Source: Trichocoleus sp. FACHB-40
GTDB lineage: Bacteria; Cyanobacteriota; Cyanobacteriia; Cyanobacteriales; FACHB-T130
Reading direction: 5' to 3'
DNA length: 64,000 nucleotides
Assembly (NCBI RefSeq): GCF_014695915.1
Contig: NZ_JACJPF010000101.1
Location: forward strand, 62,001-126,000
Numbering within the stretch: position 1 is the stretch's first letter; every line of letters starts with the position of its first letter. A model generated the notes under the pieces. That model was given only the letters and a program-made list of their open reading frames with translations. It did no database searches and was not told the DNA's origin. The position numbers and the translations under genes are program-made. Of this stretch, positions 53,623-60,560 are shown piece after piece.

Positions 53623-53976
53623 TTAATATTCTGCTAACAAGCTGTATTCTTCCTCAAATACCTCTTCCCAAGAAAGTGAAGTAATTTCGCACTTTATATT
53701 CATTTCATCCTTAGCATCTTTGACCGCTTTAATAAAGCATTTTTCCCAGATAGATTCAAGAAATTCTCGATTTAAGCTAGGTTTTGCCTCTTGAGTATCT
53801 TTAATTTCTCTACGAGCAGAAGTAATAGTGATAACCCAGCTAGAACTTCGACCTTCTGGTTGACATTTCCATTTTATAGTATGACTTATTAACCGAATTA
53901 ATTGACTTTTGACAGCTCGTTTTTCTACTTTTCCCATTTCCTCGATTAGATTATATAAACTCTCGGTAACTTCCAT
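53623..53976 (-). CDS. DUF29-family protein, N-terminally shortened
   Basis: A 117-residue DUF29 protein from ATG 53976, which sits behind a strong AGGAGG; the longer frame from 54030 runs into a hairpin repeat. The core is intact: NLIEEMGKVEKRAVKSQLIR, then IKWKCQPEGRSSSWVITITS and SLSWEEVFEEEYSLL. The first 30-40 residues that its tandem paralogue and other DUF29 proteins possess are absent, and a repeat element (54013-54094) stands in their place. The function is unknown. Confidence 0.75.
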   Translation of the reverse strand: MEVTESLYNLIEEMGKVEKRAVKSQLIRLISHTIKWKCQPEGRSSSWVITITSARREIKDTQEAKPSLNREFLESIWEKCFIKAVKDAKDEMNIKCEITSLSWEEVFEEEYSLLAEY

Positions 53977-54012
53977 ATGGACTTTCCTCCTGTAAGAGTT
54001 TTTGTAGTGAGA

Positions 54013-54094
54013 GGAACCGCACCCCGCCATAGCCTACGGCTATGTGTGGCTTACGGGCTGGCTTGCTCTCTAAGGGCTGTTCTTGTGGGGTTCC
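54013..54094. repeat. Hairpin element beside truncated DUF29 gene
   Basis: GGAACC with CCCC (54013-54025) pairs with GGGGTTCC (54087-54094), enclosing an inner dyad around AGCCTACGGCTATG. It occupies the place where the missing 5' end of the adjacent DUF29 gene would lie and may be the insertion that removed it. The rest of the space to 54189 holds nothing. Confidence 0.5.
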
Positions 54095-54189
54095 GGGTTC
54101 TAGAGATTTGTGGGTAATCAACCGGATTTGATATAACGCCTAAAGTTTATAAGGGTAGATTTGCACGCAACGGGATGCTCCTAATATGT

Positions 54190-54630
54190 TCATCGTAATA
54201 AAGTGTACTCATCCTCAAACACTTCTTTCCAAGAAAGTGATGTAAATTGAGATTTATTACCCATTTCGATTTCAGCTTCTTTCAAAGCTGCATCAAAGCA
54301 TTTATCCCAGATGGATTTAATAAAATCTTGATTTAAGCTAGGAACTTCCTCTTGACTGTCTTCAATTTCTGTACGCGCTGAACGAATAATAAGACTCCAC
54401 TCTGAAACTCGACGTTCAGGTTGACATTTCCACTTAAGAATGTGACGCATCAGCAAGATTAGCTGGTTTTTTATTACCCGTTTTTCGACCCCTTCTAAAG
54501 CTTTTATTAACTCATCCAAACCCTCGCTTGATTCAATCAATTTTCCCTGATTCAAAAGTTGCTGAACAGCCACCGCAGTTTGATAGTGAGAACTAGCTGT
54601 TAACCATTCCCATTCATGTTTCGTTGACAT
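54190..54630 (-). CDS. DUF29-family protein
   Basis: A 146-residue DUF29 protein from ATG 54630, five bases after AGGAAG. It has the complete layout: N-terminal helix HYQTAVAVQQLLNQGKLIES, GVEKRVIKNQLILLMRHILK and WKCQPERRVSEWSLIIRSAR, and the C-terminal SLSWKEVFEDEYTLL. It is about half identical to the downstream shortened copy, so the two arose by tandem duplication. DUF29 genes are plentiful in cyanobacteria; no function is established. Confidence 0.85.
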   Translation of the reverse strand: MSTKHEWEWLTASSHYQTAVAVQQLLNQGKLIESSEGLDELIKALEGVEKRVIKNQLILLMRHILKWKCQPERRVSEWSLIIRSARTEIEDSQEEVPSLNQDFIKSIWDKCFDAALKEAEIEMGNKSQFTSLSWKEVFEDEYTLLR

Positions 54631-55005
54631 TGCCACTTCCTATCTATAAATTAATGGTTAGCTATTGACTTTTTAATATATTTATGATTTTAAAGTTGCT
54701 TCCACTACCGATTATATAGATATCAGCCTATAGTTACTATGGAAATACTAGGTGGTAATTGAAACGGAATGTGGAAAAAAATTAAGATTAATTGCGATGA
54801 CAGGGAAGCGCGATCGCGCTTTCCTAACCTTGCATCCTAGTCATCAAGCACATTACAACCTCTTTTCCATGTTGACGAGGTTAACAATTTCTCTAAAGCA
54901 CAGCCGCATTGATGTTTGAGAGAATCTGAGACAATAAGCCTTTGCAATCAACTATTTCAGCCGCCTCCAGACACAAAATTAGGAATCACCATAAGGGAGA
55001 AATCT
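54631..55005. other. Upstream region of chlB
   Basis: About 375 bp with no independent gene. A frame extends 30 codons upstream of the chlB ATG but has no family support. The chlB promoter and 5' untranslated leader should lie here; no operator could be identified with confidence. Confidence 0.4.
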
Positions 55006-56532
55006 ATGAAATTGGCTTACTGGATGTATGCAGGCCCAGCTCACATCGGCACCCTGCGCGTCTCTAGCTCCTTCAAGAACGTCCACGCCATCATGCACGC
55101 GCCGATTGGGGATGACTACTTCAACGTCATGCGATCGATGCTAGAGCGCGATCGCAACTTCACCCCAGTTACCATCAGTTCCGTTGACCGGAACGTTTTG
55201 GCGCGTGGCTCCCAGGAAAAGGTGGTGGACAACATCACCCGCAAAGACGCTGAGGAACACCCAGACCTGATTGTGCTGACTCCCACCTGCACTAGCAGCA
55301 TTCTCCAAGAAGACCTGGAAAACTTTGTGGAACGAGCTTCCATAGAAACCAAGTCAGACGTGATGCTGGCGGATGTGAACCACTACCGCGTCAATGAACT
55401 GCAAGCAGCCGACATCACCCTGCGGCAAATTGTCCAGCTTTACATCGAAAAAGCCCGGAAAAAAGGCGATTTACCAGAAGGGAAAACGGAAAAGCCCTCA
55501 GTTAACATTCTCGGAATTTCCAGCCTCGGATTTCACAATCACCACGACTGCACCGAGTTGAAGCGGTTGATGGTTGATTTGGGAATTCAGGTAAACGAGG
55601 TAATTCCCGAAGGCGCATCAGTTCACAATCTCAAGAATTTGCCTAAAGCCTGGTTTAACCTGGTTCCTTACCGCGAAATCGGCCCAATGGCAGCTCGTTA
55701 CCTAGAGCAAGAATTTGGGATGCCTTATGTAGATATTACGCCGATGGGTGTGGTAGAAACAGCGCGTTGCATCCGCAAAATTCAGGAAATAATTAACGCT
55801 CAAGGCGCAGATGTTGACTACACAGACTACATCAACGAGCAAACTTTGCACGTTTCACAAGCCGCTTGGTTCTCCCGTTCAATTGACTGCCAAAATTTGA
55901 CTGGTAAGAAAGCTGTGGTGTTTGGCGACAGCACCCACGCCGCCGCTATCACCAAAATTCTGTCAAGAGAAATGGGGATTCACGTTGTTTGGGCAGGTAC
56001 TTATTGTAAGTACGATGCTGAGTGGTTCAAAGAGCAGGTGGGCGAATACTGCGATGAAGTGATTGTCACCGAAGATCATGGTCAAATTGGGGATGCGATC
56101 GCTCGTGTGGAACCTTCTGCCATCTTCGGCACCCAAATGGAACGTCACGTCGGTAAGCGTCTAAATATTCCCTGCGGCGTAATTGCAGCACCGATTCACG
56201 TGCAGAATTTCCCCATCGGTTACAAGCCATTCTGCGGCTACGAAGGCACCAATCAAATTACAGATTTGATCTACAATTCCTTCACTTTGGGAATGGAAGA
56301 TCACCTCTTGGAAATCTTCGGCGGACACGACACCAAAGAAGTGATTACCAAGGGAATTTCTGCTGATTCTGACCTCGGTTGGAACAAAGAAGCACAAGCA
56401 GAACTCAACAAAGTTCCTGGTTTCGTGCGCGGCAAAGTGAAGCGCAACACCGAGAAATTTGCACGCGATCGCGGCTTCAACGTCATCACCCTAGAAGTTA
56501 TGTACGCAGCTAAAGAAGCAGTCGGCGCGTAA
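55006..56532 (+). CDS. chlB: Light-independent protochlorophyllide reductase subunit B
   Basis: A 508-residue nitrogenase-like subunit of normal length. [20 protein letters not shown] is the family N-terminus, preceded by GGGAGA at good spacing. The cluster and substrate region includes [14 protein letters not shown] with its Cys. Later signatures are [20 protein letters not shown] and [19 protein letters not shown]. With ChlN and the ATP-driven ChlL it reduces protochlorophyllide in the dark. chlL and chlN are not in the window. The 3' end ([20 protein letters not shown]) is duplicated 1 kb downstream beyond a Uma2 gene. Confidence 0.97.
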   Translation: MKLAYWMYAGPAHIGTLRVSSSFKNVHAIMHAPIGDDYFNVMRSMLERDRNFTPVTISSVDRNVLARGSQEKVVDNITRKDAEEHPDLIVLTPTCTSSILQEDLENFVERASIETKSDVMLADVNHYRVNELQAADITLRQIVQLYIEKARKKGDLPEGKTEKPSVNILGISSLGFHNHHDCTELKRLMVDLGIQVNEVIPEGASVHNLKNLPKAWFNLVPYREIGPMAARYLEQEFGMPYVDITPMGVVETARCIRKIQEIINAQGADVDYTDYINEQTLHVSQAAWFSRSIDCQNLTGKKAVVFGDSTHAAAITKILSREMGIHVVWAGTYCKYDAEWFKEQVGEYCDEVIVTEDHGQIGDAIARVEPSAIFGTQMERHVGKRLNIPCGVIAAPIHVQNFPIGYKPFCGYEGTNQITDLIYNSFTLGMEDHLLEIFGGHDTKEVITKGISADSDLGWNKEAQAELNKVPGFVRGKVKRNTEKFARDRGFNVITLEVMYAAKEAVGA

Positions 56533-56547
56533 TTCAGCAGTCAGCCA

Positions 56548-56592
56548 TTAACAAATAGCAGCCAGTTTTTAGGGCTGGCTGCTATTTGTTAA
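56548..56592. terminator. Hairpin after chlB
   Basis: TTAACAAATAGCAGCCAG (56548-56565) pairs perfectly with 56575-56592, an 18-bp stem 15 bp past the chlB stop. It should terminate chlB transcription before the Uma2 gene, which starts 50 bp later. Confidence 0.7.
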
Positions 56593-56642
56593 AAAATTTA
56601 CTATTAAATTTATTTCCTGTTTATTAATAAAAGGTAAATTAT

Positions 56643-57497
56643 ATGACTCAAACTCAAGTAGCAATTTCTAAAACATCCTACACTATCAAGTGGGAAAACT
56701 TACCCGATGACTTTCAATTACCTGACGATCCAGTGGAAAACATTTATCATCCTTTATTAGCATCGGCGCTGCGAGAAATTCTGGAAATCGCAGATTTTAT
56801 TACTGCATCCATGATTATCGCTTCCAACTTTGGTATCTGCGCCACTGTGAACGAGAAAATAGTTGTAAAAGCACCTGATTGGGTTTACATTCCCAATGTG
56901 TCACCCGTCGCAGCAGGAGTCATTCGCCGCAGTTATACGCCTCATGCGGAGGGTGATATCCCAGCAGTTGTTATGGAGTTTCTATCAGATACCGAACAGG
57001 GTGAATATTCCGCTAAATCTACTTATCCCTATGGAAAATGGTACTTTTACGAGCGCATTTTACAAGTACCAATTTATGTAATTTTTGACCCTAATCATGG
57101 GACATTAGAAGTCCATGACTTAGTAGAGGGACACTATCAACTGCGACAACCCGATGCGAATGGACGTTACTTGATCGCATCAATAGGTTTATTTCTGGGA
57201 GTTTGGCAGGGAACAAAGGCAGAAGTAACTGCTAATTGGTTACGGTGGTGGGATGATGGAAATATGCTACCTTGGGGAGTCGAGCGAGTAGAACAGAGTT
57301 TACAGGAAGGAATTCAACAAGGAAAGTTGACAATTGTTAATCGTTTGCTGGCTCGAAGAATCGGCGCGATCGCTCCCGATTTACAATCAACAATAAACAG
57401 CTTATCTGCAACCGCTCTCGATGAATTGAGCGAAGCTTTATTAGACTTTTCAGATGAAACAGAACTAGCGACTTGGCTAGCGCAGCATCAAGCATAA
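56643..57497 (+). CDS. Uma2-family nuclease-fold protein with C-terminal DUF4351-like tail, inserted after chlB
   Basis: A 284-residue Uma2 protein. The nuclease-like core shows VKAPDWVYIPNVSPV, the acidic strand GDIPAVVMEFLSDTEQGEYS and the following WYFYERILQVPIYVIFDPNH. Residues about 220-280 form a helical tail like DUF4351 (RLLARRIGAIAPDLQSTINS), which is common at the end of cyanobacterial Uma2 and PD-(D/E)XK transposase proteins. It is co-directional with chlB and lies between the true chlB end and a diverged duplicate of that end, the same arrangement as the Uma2 gene beside acnB. Confidence 0.88.
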   Translation: MTQTQVAISKTSYTIKWENLPDDFQLPDDPVENIYHPLLASALREILEIADFITASMIIASNFGICATVNEKIVVKAPDWVYIPNVSPVAAGVIRRSYTPHAEGDIPAVVMEFLSDTEQGEYSAKSTYPYGKWYFYERILQVPIYVIFDPNHGTLEVHDLVEGHYQLRQPDANGRYLIASIGLFLGVWQGTKAEVTANWLRWWDDGNMLPWGVERVEQSLQEGIQQGKLTIVNRLLARRIGAIAPDLQSTINSLSATALDELSEALLDFSDETELATWLAQHQA

Positions 57498-57508
57498 ACG
57501 TTTTGGAG

Positions 57509-57583
57509 TTTGAGAGCGATCGCCTCTTCAGCGTCATCACCGTTGAACAGATGTACGCCGCTAAGGAAGTTGTCAGTGCGTAG
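57509..57583 (+). pseudogene. Displaced duplicate of the chlB 3' end
   Basis: Twenty-four codons read FESDRLFSVITVEQMYAAKE, then VVSA and a TAG. The true chlB end reads [20 protein letters not shown], then AVGA and a stop. About two-thirds of residues match, in the same frame and with the same stop position. Weaker similarity continues past the stop (TTYAGYRGTYAGC pattern). It starts 11 bp after the Uma2 stop and is followed by its own hairpin. Confidence 0.85.
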
Positions 57584-57609
57584 TTTAGTGGTTAGCAATA
57601 GCGGATAGT

Positions 57610-57657
57610 GTAGAGGAAAGCCTCTCGCTGGTGGTTTGGCGAGAGGCTTTCCTCTAC
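57610..57657. terminator. Long-stem bidirectional terminator
   Basis: GTAGAGGAAAGCCTCTCG (57610-57627) pairs perfectly with 57640-57657, an 18-bp stem. It lies between the displaced chlB end (plus) and the convergent gene ending at 57667 (minus). Confidence 0.75.
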
Positions 57658-57666
57658 AGCTTAGTT

Positions 57667-58053
57667 TTAAGGTTTAGATTTCCTCACTTCGTTTTCAAGA
57701 ATCTCACAGAACACGCTTTCTGGGTACTTCCCTCCGCCTTTACCATAAACCTTGGTGTAGATGGCAATTGCGTCTCGCACCTTTTGAAACGGGGAATTAT
57801 TGATCTTAATCGTTAATGTCGGAGTCAATTTGATTCCAGCGTCCTTTACTTCCTCAAGGATCTCAGCTACCGTAGGTGGCTGAGTAGCTAGCGGAGCACA
57901 AACACCGCTGAACTGCATTAGACGAATGACAGGTTCTACACCGATAGAGCCACCAGCAGCTTGGAACACTGTAGCCAGAAGCTTATGGAGTTCCTGGATA
58001 ACTTCAAGACGCTGGGTATCCGATGGTGTAGAGTTTGAGCTAAAATTAGTCAT
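57667..58053 (-). CDS. Small soluble protein of unknown function
   Basis: A 128-residue protein with ATG 58053 behind AGGAGGTC, a strong ribosome binding site, so it is likely expressed. It has a helical N-terminus (RLEVIQELHKLLATVFQAAG), a Pro-rich turn and a beta-like C-terminal half (IKLTPTLTIKINNSPFQKVR). No family is recognised. It is divergent from the HTH gene at 58298; a 25-bp inverted repeat lies between them. Confidence 0.6.
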   Translation of the reverse strand: MTNFSSNSTPSDTQRLEVIQELHKLLATVFQAAGGSIGVEPVIRLMQFSGVCAPLATQPPTVAEILEEVKDAGIKLTPTLTIKINNSPFQKVRDAIAIYTKVYGKGGGKYPESVFCEILENEVRKSKP

Positions 58054-58183
58054 GAAAGACCTCCTCCAGAGGTTGAAAACTGGAAAATCAAGTAAATTTT
58101 TCCCGGAAGCCGGCTGTCCTACCAGTCGGCTTTCTTTTGTCTATTTTATGGGTCTGCACAGTTTTCTGCAAGCAAAGCATTTT

Positions 58184-58248
58184 GTGCAGGGGAAGTATAT
58201 CCATAAAATTAATCAAAATAATCTTTTATGGATATACTTCCCCTGCAC
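58184..58248. repeat. Perfect 25-bp inverted repeat upstream of HTH gene
   Basis: The arm 58184-58208 (beginning GTGCAGGGGAAGTATATCCA) is exactly complementary to 58224-58248, with an AT-rich 15-base spacer. It lies 50 bp before the HTH gene start and 131 bp before the divergent gene. It could be an operator for the HTH protein, a replication-type hairpin, or the folded end of a lost element. A weaker dyad AAGCCG/CGGCTT followed by TCTTTT is near 58108-58136. Confidence 0.85.
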
Positions 58249-58297
58249 GATATACTGGGGTTACTAACATAGATGCCTACTTAAAACAAATAAACTT

Positions 58298-58699
58298 ATG
58301 GACACAGAGGAAAATCGTTCCAACCGAATGATTTTTGTCCACGCATACCTAGATTTGTACGGTCTGAGTCCTTACGAGTTCAGACTATATGCCCACATAG
58401 CCCGTAGGGGTAAGTGTTTCTCCAACCTAAACACGACAGCAAAAATCTGTAAAATGAGCGTCCGGAAAGCTCAGTATGCTCTAAAAACCCTAGAAAGCTG
58501 CGGATTAGTAGAGAAAACTACTCGTAAGGGTAAAACTGATATTTACGAGTTAACATCTCGAAGCAAATGGAAAGAGCCAGAGTACGATGAAGAATTGAAA
58601 GCAGAGCGCGAAAAGGTAACAGTGTCACTGCTGAAATTAAAAGGGTCAACAGACTCAACAGCAGACAGTGGAGGTAGTAAACATAAAGAAAAAATTTAA
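58298..58699 (+). CDS. Helix-turn-helix DNA-binding protein
   Basis: A 133-residue protein with a winged helix-turn-helix of the replication-initiator / RepA_N type at residues about 15-90: LSPYEFRLYAHIARRGKCFS, NLNTTAKICKMSVRKAQYAL and KTLESCGLVEKTTRKGKTDI. The Lys/Glu-rich C-terminus is probably flexible. Such proteins occur on plasmids, phages and mobile islands. ATG 58298 is weakly preceded by a purine tract. The perfect inverted repeat just upstream is a candidate binding site. It heads a small cluster with the DUF6883 and DUF4926 genes. Confidence 0.75.
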   Translation: MDTEENRSNRMIFVHAYLDLYGLSPYEFRLYAHIARRGKCFSNLNTTAKICKMSVRKAQYALKTLESCGLVEKTTRKGKTDIYELTSRSKWKEPEYDEELKAEREKVTVSLLKLKGSTDSTADSGGSKHKEKI

Positions 58700-58732
58700 A
58701 TTACTTCAAGATAAAAGGCCTAGACAAAATTA

Positions 58733-59068
58733 ATGAGGCTACCTTCCAAGCTGGTGATTGAAGACCAGAAAATAACCAGCTACTTACTTGTTTACCAGCC
58801 CAAAAATGATAAATCAGAATATTTGGCTTTAGCAGGCTATAACCTTGAAAATTGGGAAATTCTGAAGAGAGATATACTAAACGCTGTAGATGGGTCTAAA
58901 GTTACAGAAATAACGTCCACAGATTGGGGTACTCGCTTAAAGGTCAAAAGCCAGTGGTATGGCCCTAATAGTAGGCTAGTTAGGGTAATGACTATCTGGC
59001 AGCAGGATGAGGAAGCAGATATTGTTAAATTTATAACTTTATATCCTGACAAGTCACAGGAAGGCTAA
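58733..59068 (+). CDS. DUF6883-like protein
   Basis: A 111-residue protein. The pattern KITSYLLVYQPKNDKSEYLA, then DWGTRLKVKSQWYGPNSRLV and RVMTIWQQDE...FITLYP matches DUF6883, a domain found at the C-terminus of polymorphic toxins and as stand-alone genes beside DUF4926. The activity is unproven; a nuclease or toxin role is suspected for the family. The start codon is ATG 58733 without a clear ribosome binding site. It lies 4 bp before the DUF4926 gene, so the two form a unit. Confidence 0.65.
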   Translation: MRLPSKLVIEDQKITSYLLVYQPKNDKSEYLALAGYNLENWEILKRDILNAVDGSKVTEITSTDWGTRLKVKSQWYGPNSRLVRVMTIWQQDEEADIVKFITLYPDKSQEG

Positions 59069-59072
59069 AACA

Positions 59073-59339
59073 ATGACAACAGCAAGATTATTTCAGTGGG
59101 TGTTGCTTAATCAAGACGTTCCTGATAGCGCAGTTCAAAAAGGCGACAAAGGAGTTGTTTTAGATCATCTACTTCCTACCAAAAATCAGAAAGAGCCGGG
59201 ATATACTCTGGAAGTCTTTAAAGATGGGGAAACTTTAGATGTGATTTCTGTACCTGTTTCTTGGGTAACGGAGTTACCTGAAATTTGGGGAAAAGCTGAA
59301 CTTACCCCAAATGACCTAAATGTAAAGGCTTTGAATTAG
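59073..59339 (+). CDS. DUF4926-like protein
   Basis: An 88-residue small beta-barrel-like protein with DUF4926 features: FQWVLLNQDVPDSAVQKGDK, GVVLDHLLP and YTLEVFKDGETLDVISVPVS. DUF4926 proteins are often encoded next to DUF6883 genes, like an antitoxin or immunity partner. It is the second of the pair here, four bases after the DUF6883 stop and behind GGAAGG. Confidence 0.7.
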   Translation: MTTARLFQWVLLNQDVPDSAVQKGDKGVVLDHLLPTKNQKEPGYTLEVFKDGETLDVISVPVSWVTELPEIWGKAELTPNDLNVKALN

Positions 59340-59468
59340 CAAGAGAAGAGGTAGCGATCGCATTCTCTCCAGCCAAACGCGATCGCTTTATCATGAATGA
59401 TAGTTTTGTGTATTGGCTTTGGATAAAGAGGAGGAGCAATCGCCTCTCTCCCTACCCTTACAATTAAC

Positions 59469-60251
59469 TTATTTTGTATCTTCTGGTAACTGTGGAGGTT
59501 CGTTTGGTAAAGGCTGAGCTGTAGTATCAATCGTTTGCACTATCTCAGTCGGTTGAGAAGGATCTTGTCGTTGTGCTTTCGCCTCAGAAAGTTTTTCTTT
59601 AGCAATACCAGCCACAGTTTCAGTTGTGTCTTTGACTTGTTCGGCAATATTTTGAGCGCTGCGCTTTAGAGCTTCTAAATCATCCTGAGTTTTCTTATAG
59701 TCTTCTTTTATTAACTCTGCCGCTTGAGTCATTTTTTGATTTAGTCCCTCGGCATACTGTTGAGGAGTTTGAATAATTGCATCTGAGACAATTACTCGTT
59801 TACTTCCAGTGGAAGCGATCGCTTCTAACGGAAGTAGGTAAATCCCATCCAAAGCCCCACGCCAACCACTAGAAACAAATAAGTAATTAACAATAGCGCC
59901 AGTTTGAGGATTGAAGAGATAATCTACTATTTTGCCAACCTTGTTACCTGCGTCCGTCCACACTTCATGACCAATCAAAGAAATTTTCTGAATTGGTGTT
60001 TCAGGTTCAATAACTTCTAGAGTTTTGTTGACGATAATACTATCGGTGCCAATAGTAGTAATTTGCTCCCACCTAAACACCTGTTTCAGACTACCCAAAA
60101 ATCCTGACTTGCAGTTAAAACCTACAACTTGGTGAGATTGAGGATTTAACCACAATTGATCTACACGACCGACTTCTTCTGCTGTACTGCGATCCAGCAC
60201 CAGCCGATTGAGTAACTCACTTTGTCTAATAATCTGTGGTTGTGCGTTCAT
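59469..60251 (-). CDS. PRC-barrel domain protein
   Basis: A 260-residue protein from ATG 60251. Two PRC-barrel modules are visible: LLNRLVLDRSTAEEVGRVDQ (about 10-80), and LIGHEVWTDAGNKVGKIVDY followed by LFNPQTGAIVNYLFVSSGWR (about 90-165). The remainder is a helical, charged tail (QAAELIKEDYKKTQDDLEAL). PRC barrels occur in photosynthetic reaction-centre H subunits and in RimM; stand-alone cyanobacterial members are thought to be membrane- or photosystem-associated, without firm function. It is transcribed alone. Confidence 0.85.
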   Translation of the reverse strand: MNAQPQIIRQSELLNRLVLDRSTAEEVGRVDQLWLNPQSHQVVGFNCKSGFLGSLKQVFRWEQITTIGTDSIIVNKTLEVIEPETPIQKISLIGHEVWTDAGNKVGKIVDYLFNPQTGAIVNYLFVSSGWRGALDGIYLLPLEAIASTGSKRVIVSDAIIQTPQQYAEGLNQKMTQAAELIKEDYKKTQDDLEALKRSAQNIAEQVKDTTETVAGIAKEKLSEAKAQRQDPSQPTEIVQTIDTTAQPLPNEPPQLPEDTK

Positions 60252-60257
60252 AACCAA

Positions 60258-60560
60258 AATCCTTAAAGATTTATCCAGTTGGCAAGCTATGCTGCTTTAG
60301 GTTAGCAAGCGTAGGGAAGCGATCGCCTAAAACTAAGCTGGATCGTAAATTTCTATTAATCAAACTTGAAGTGAATAGAACAACGGGTTAACTGCTGAGG
60401 ATTGCTTGCCAAATGTAGCCTCACAGACAAATGCTATTACTAATCAAAAAAAATTAGCTGGGTCATAGAGGAGCGAAGATACGCTCTTCAATGACCCAGC
60501 CTTTTTTACAATTACCCTTTATAGAGGCGCGCAGCCGCGTCCCCTAGGGTCTATACAGCC
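60258..60560 (-). other. Intergenic region with terminator of the UbiB-like gene
   Basis: GCTGGGTCAT (60457-60466) pairs with ATGACCCAGC (60491-60500). On the minus strand the stem is followed by TAATTTTTTTT, a proper terminator for the kinase gene ending at 60561; a T run on the other side makes it bidirectional. The rest should hold the PRC-protein promoter. Confidence 0.65.
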
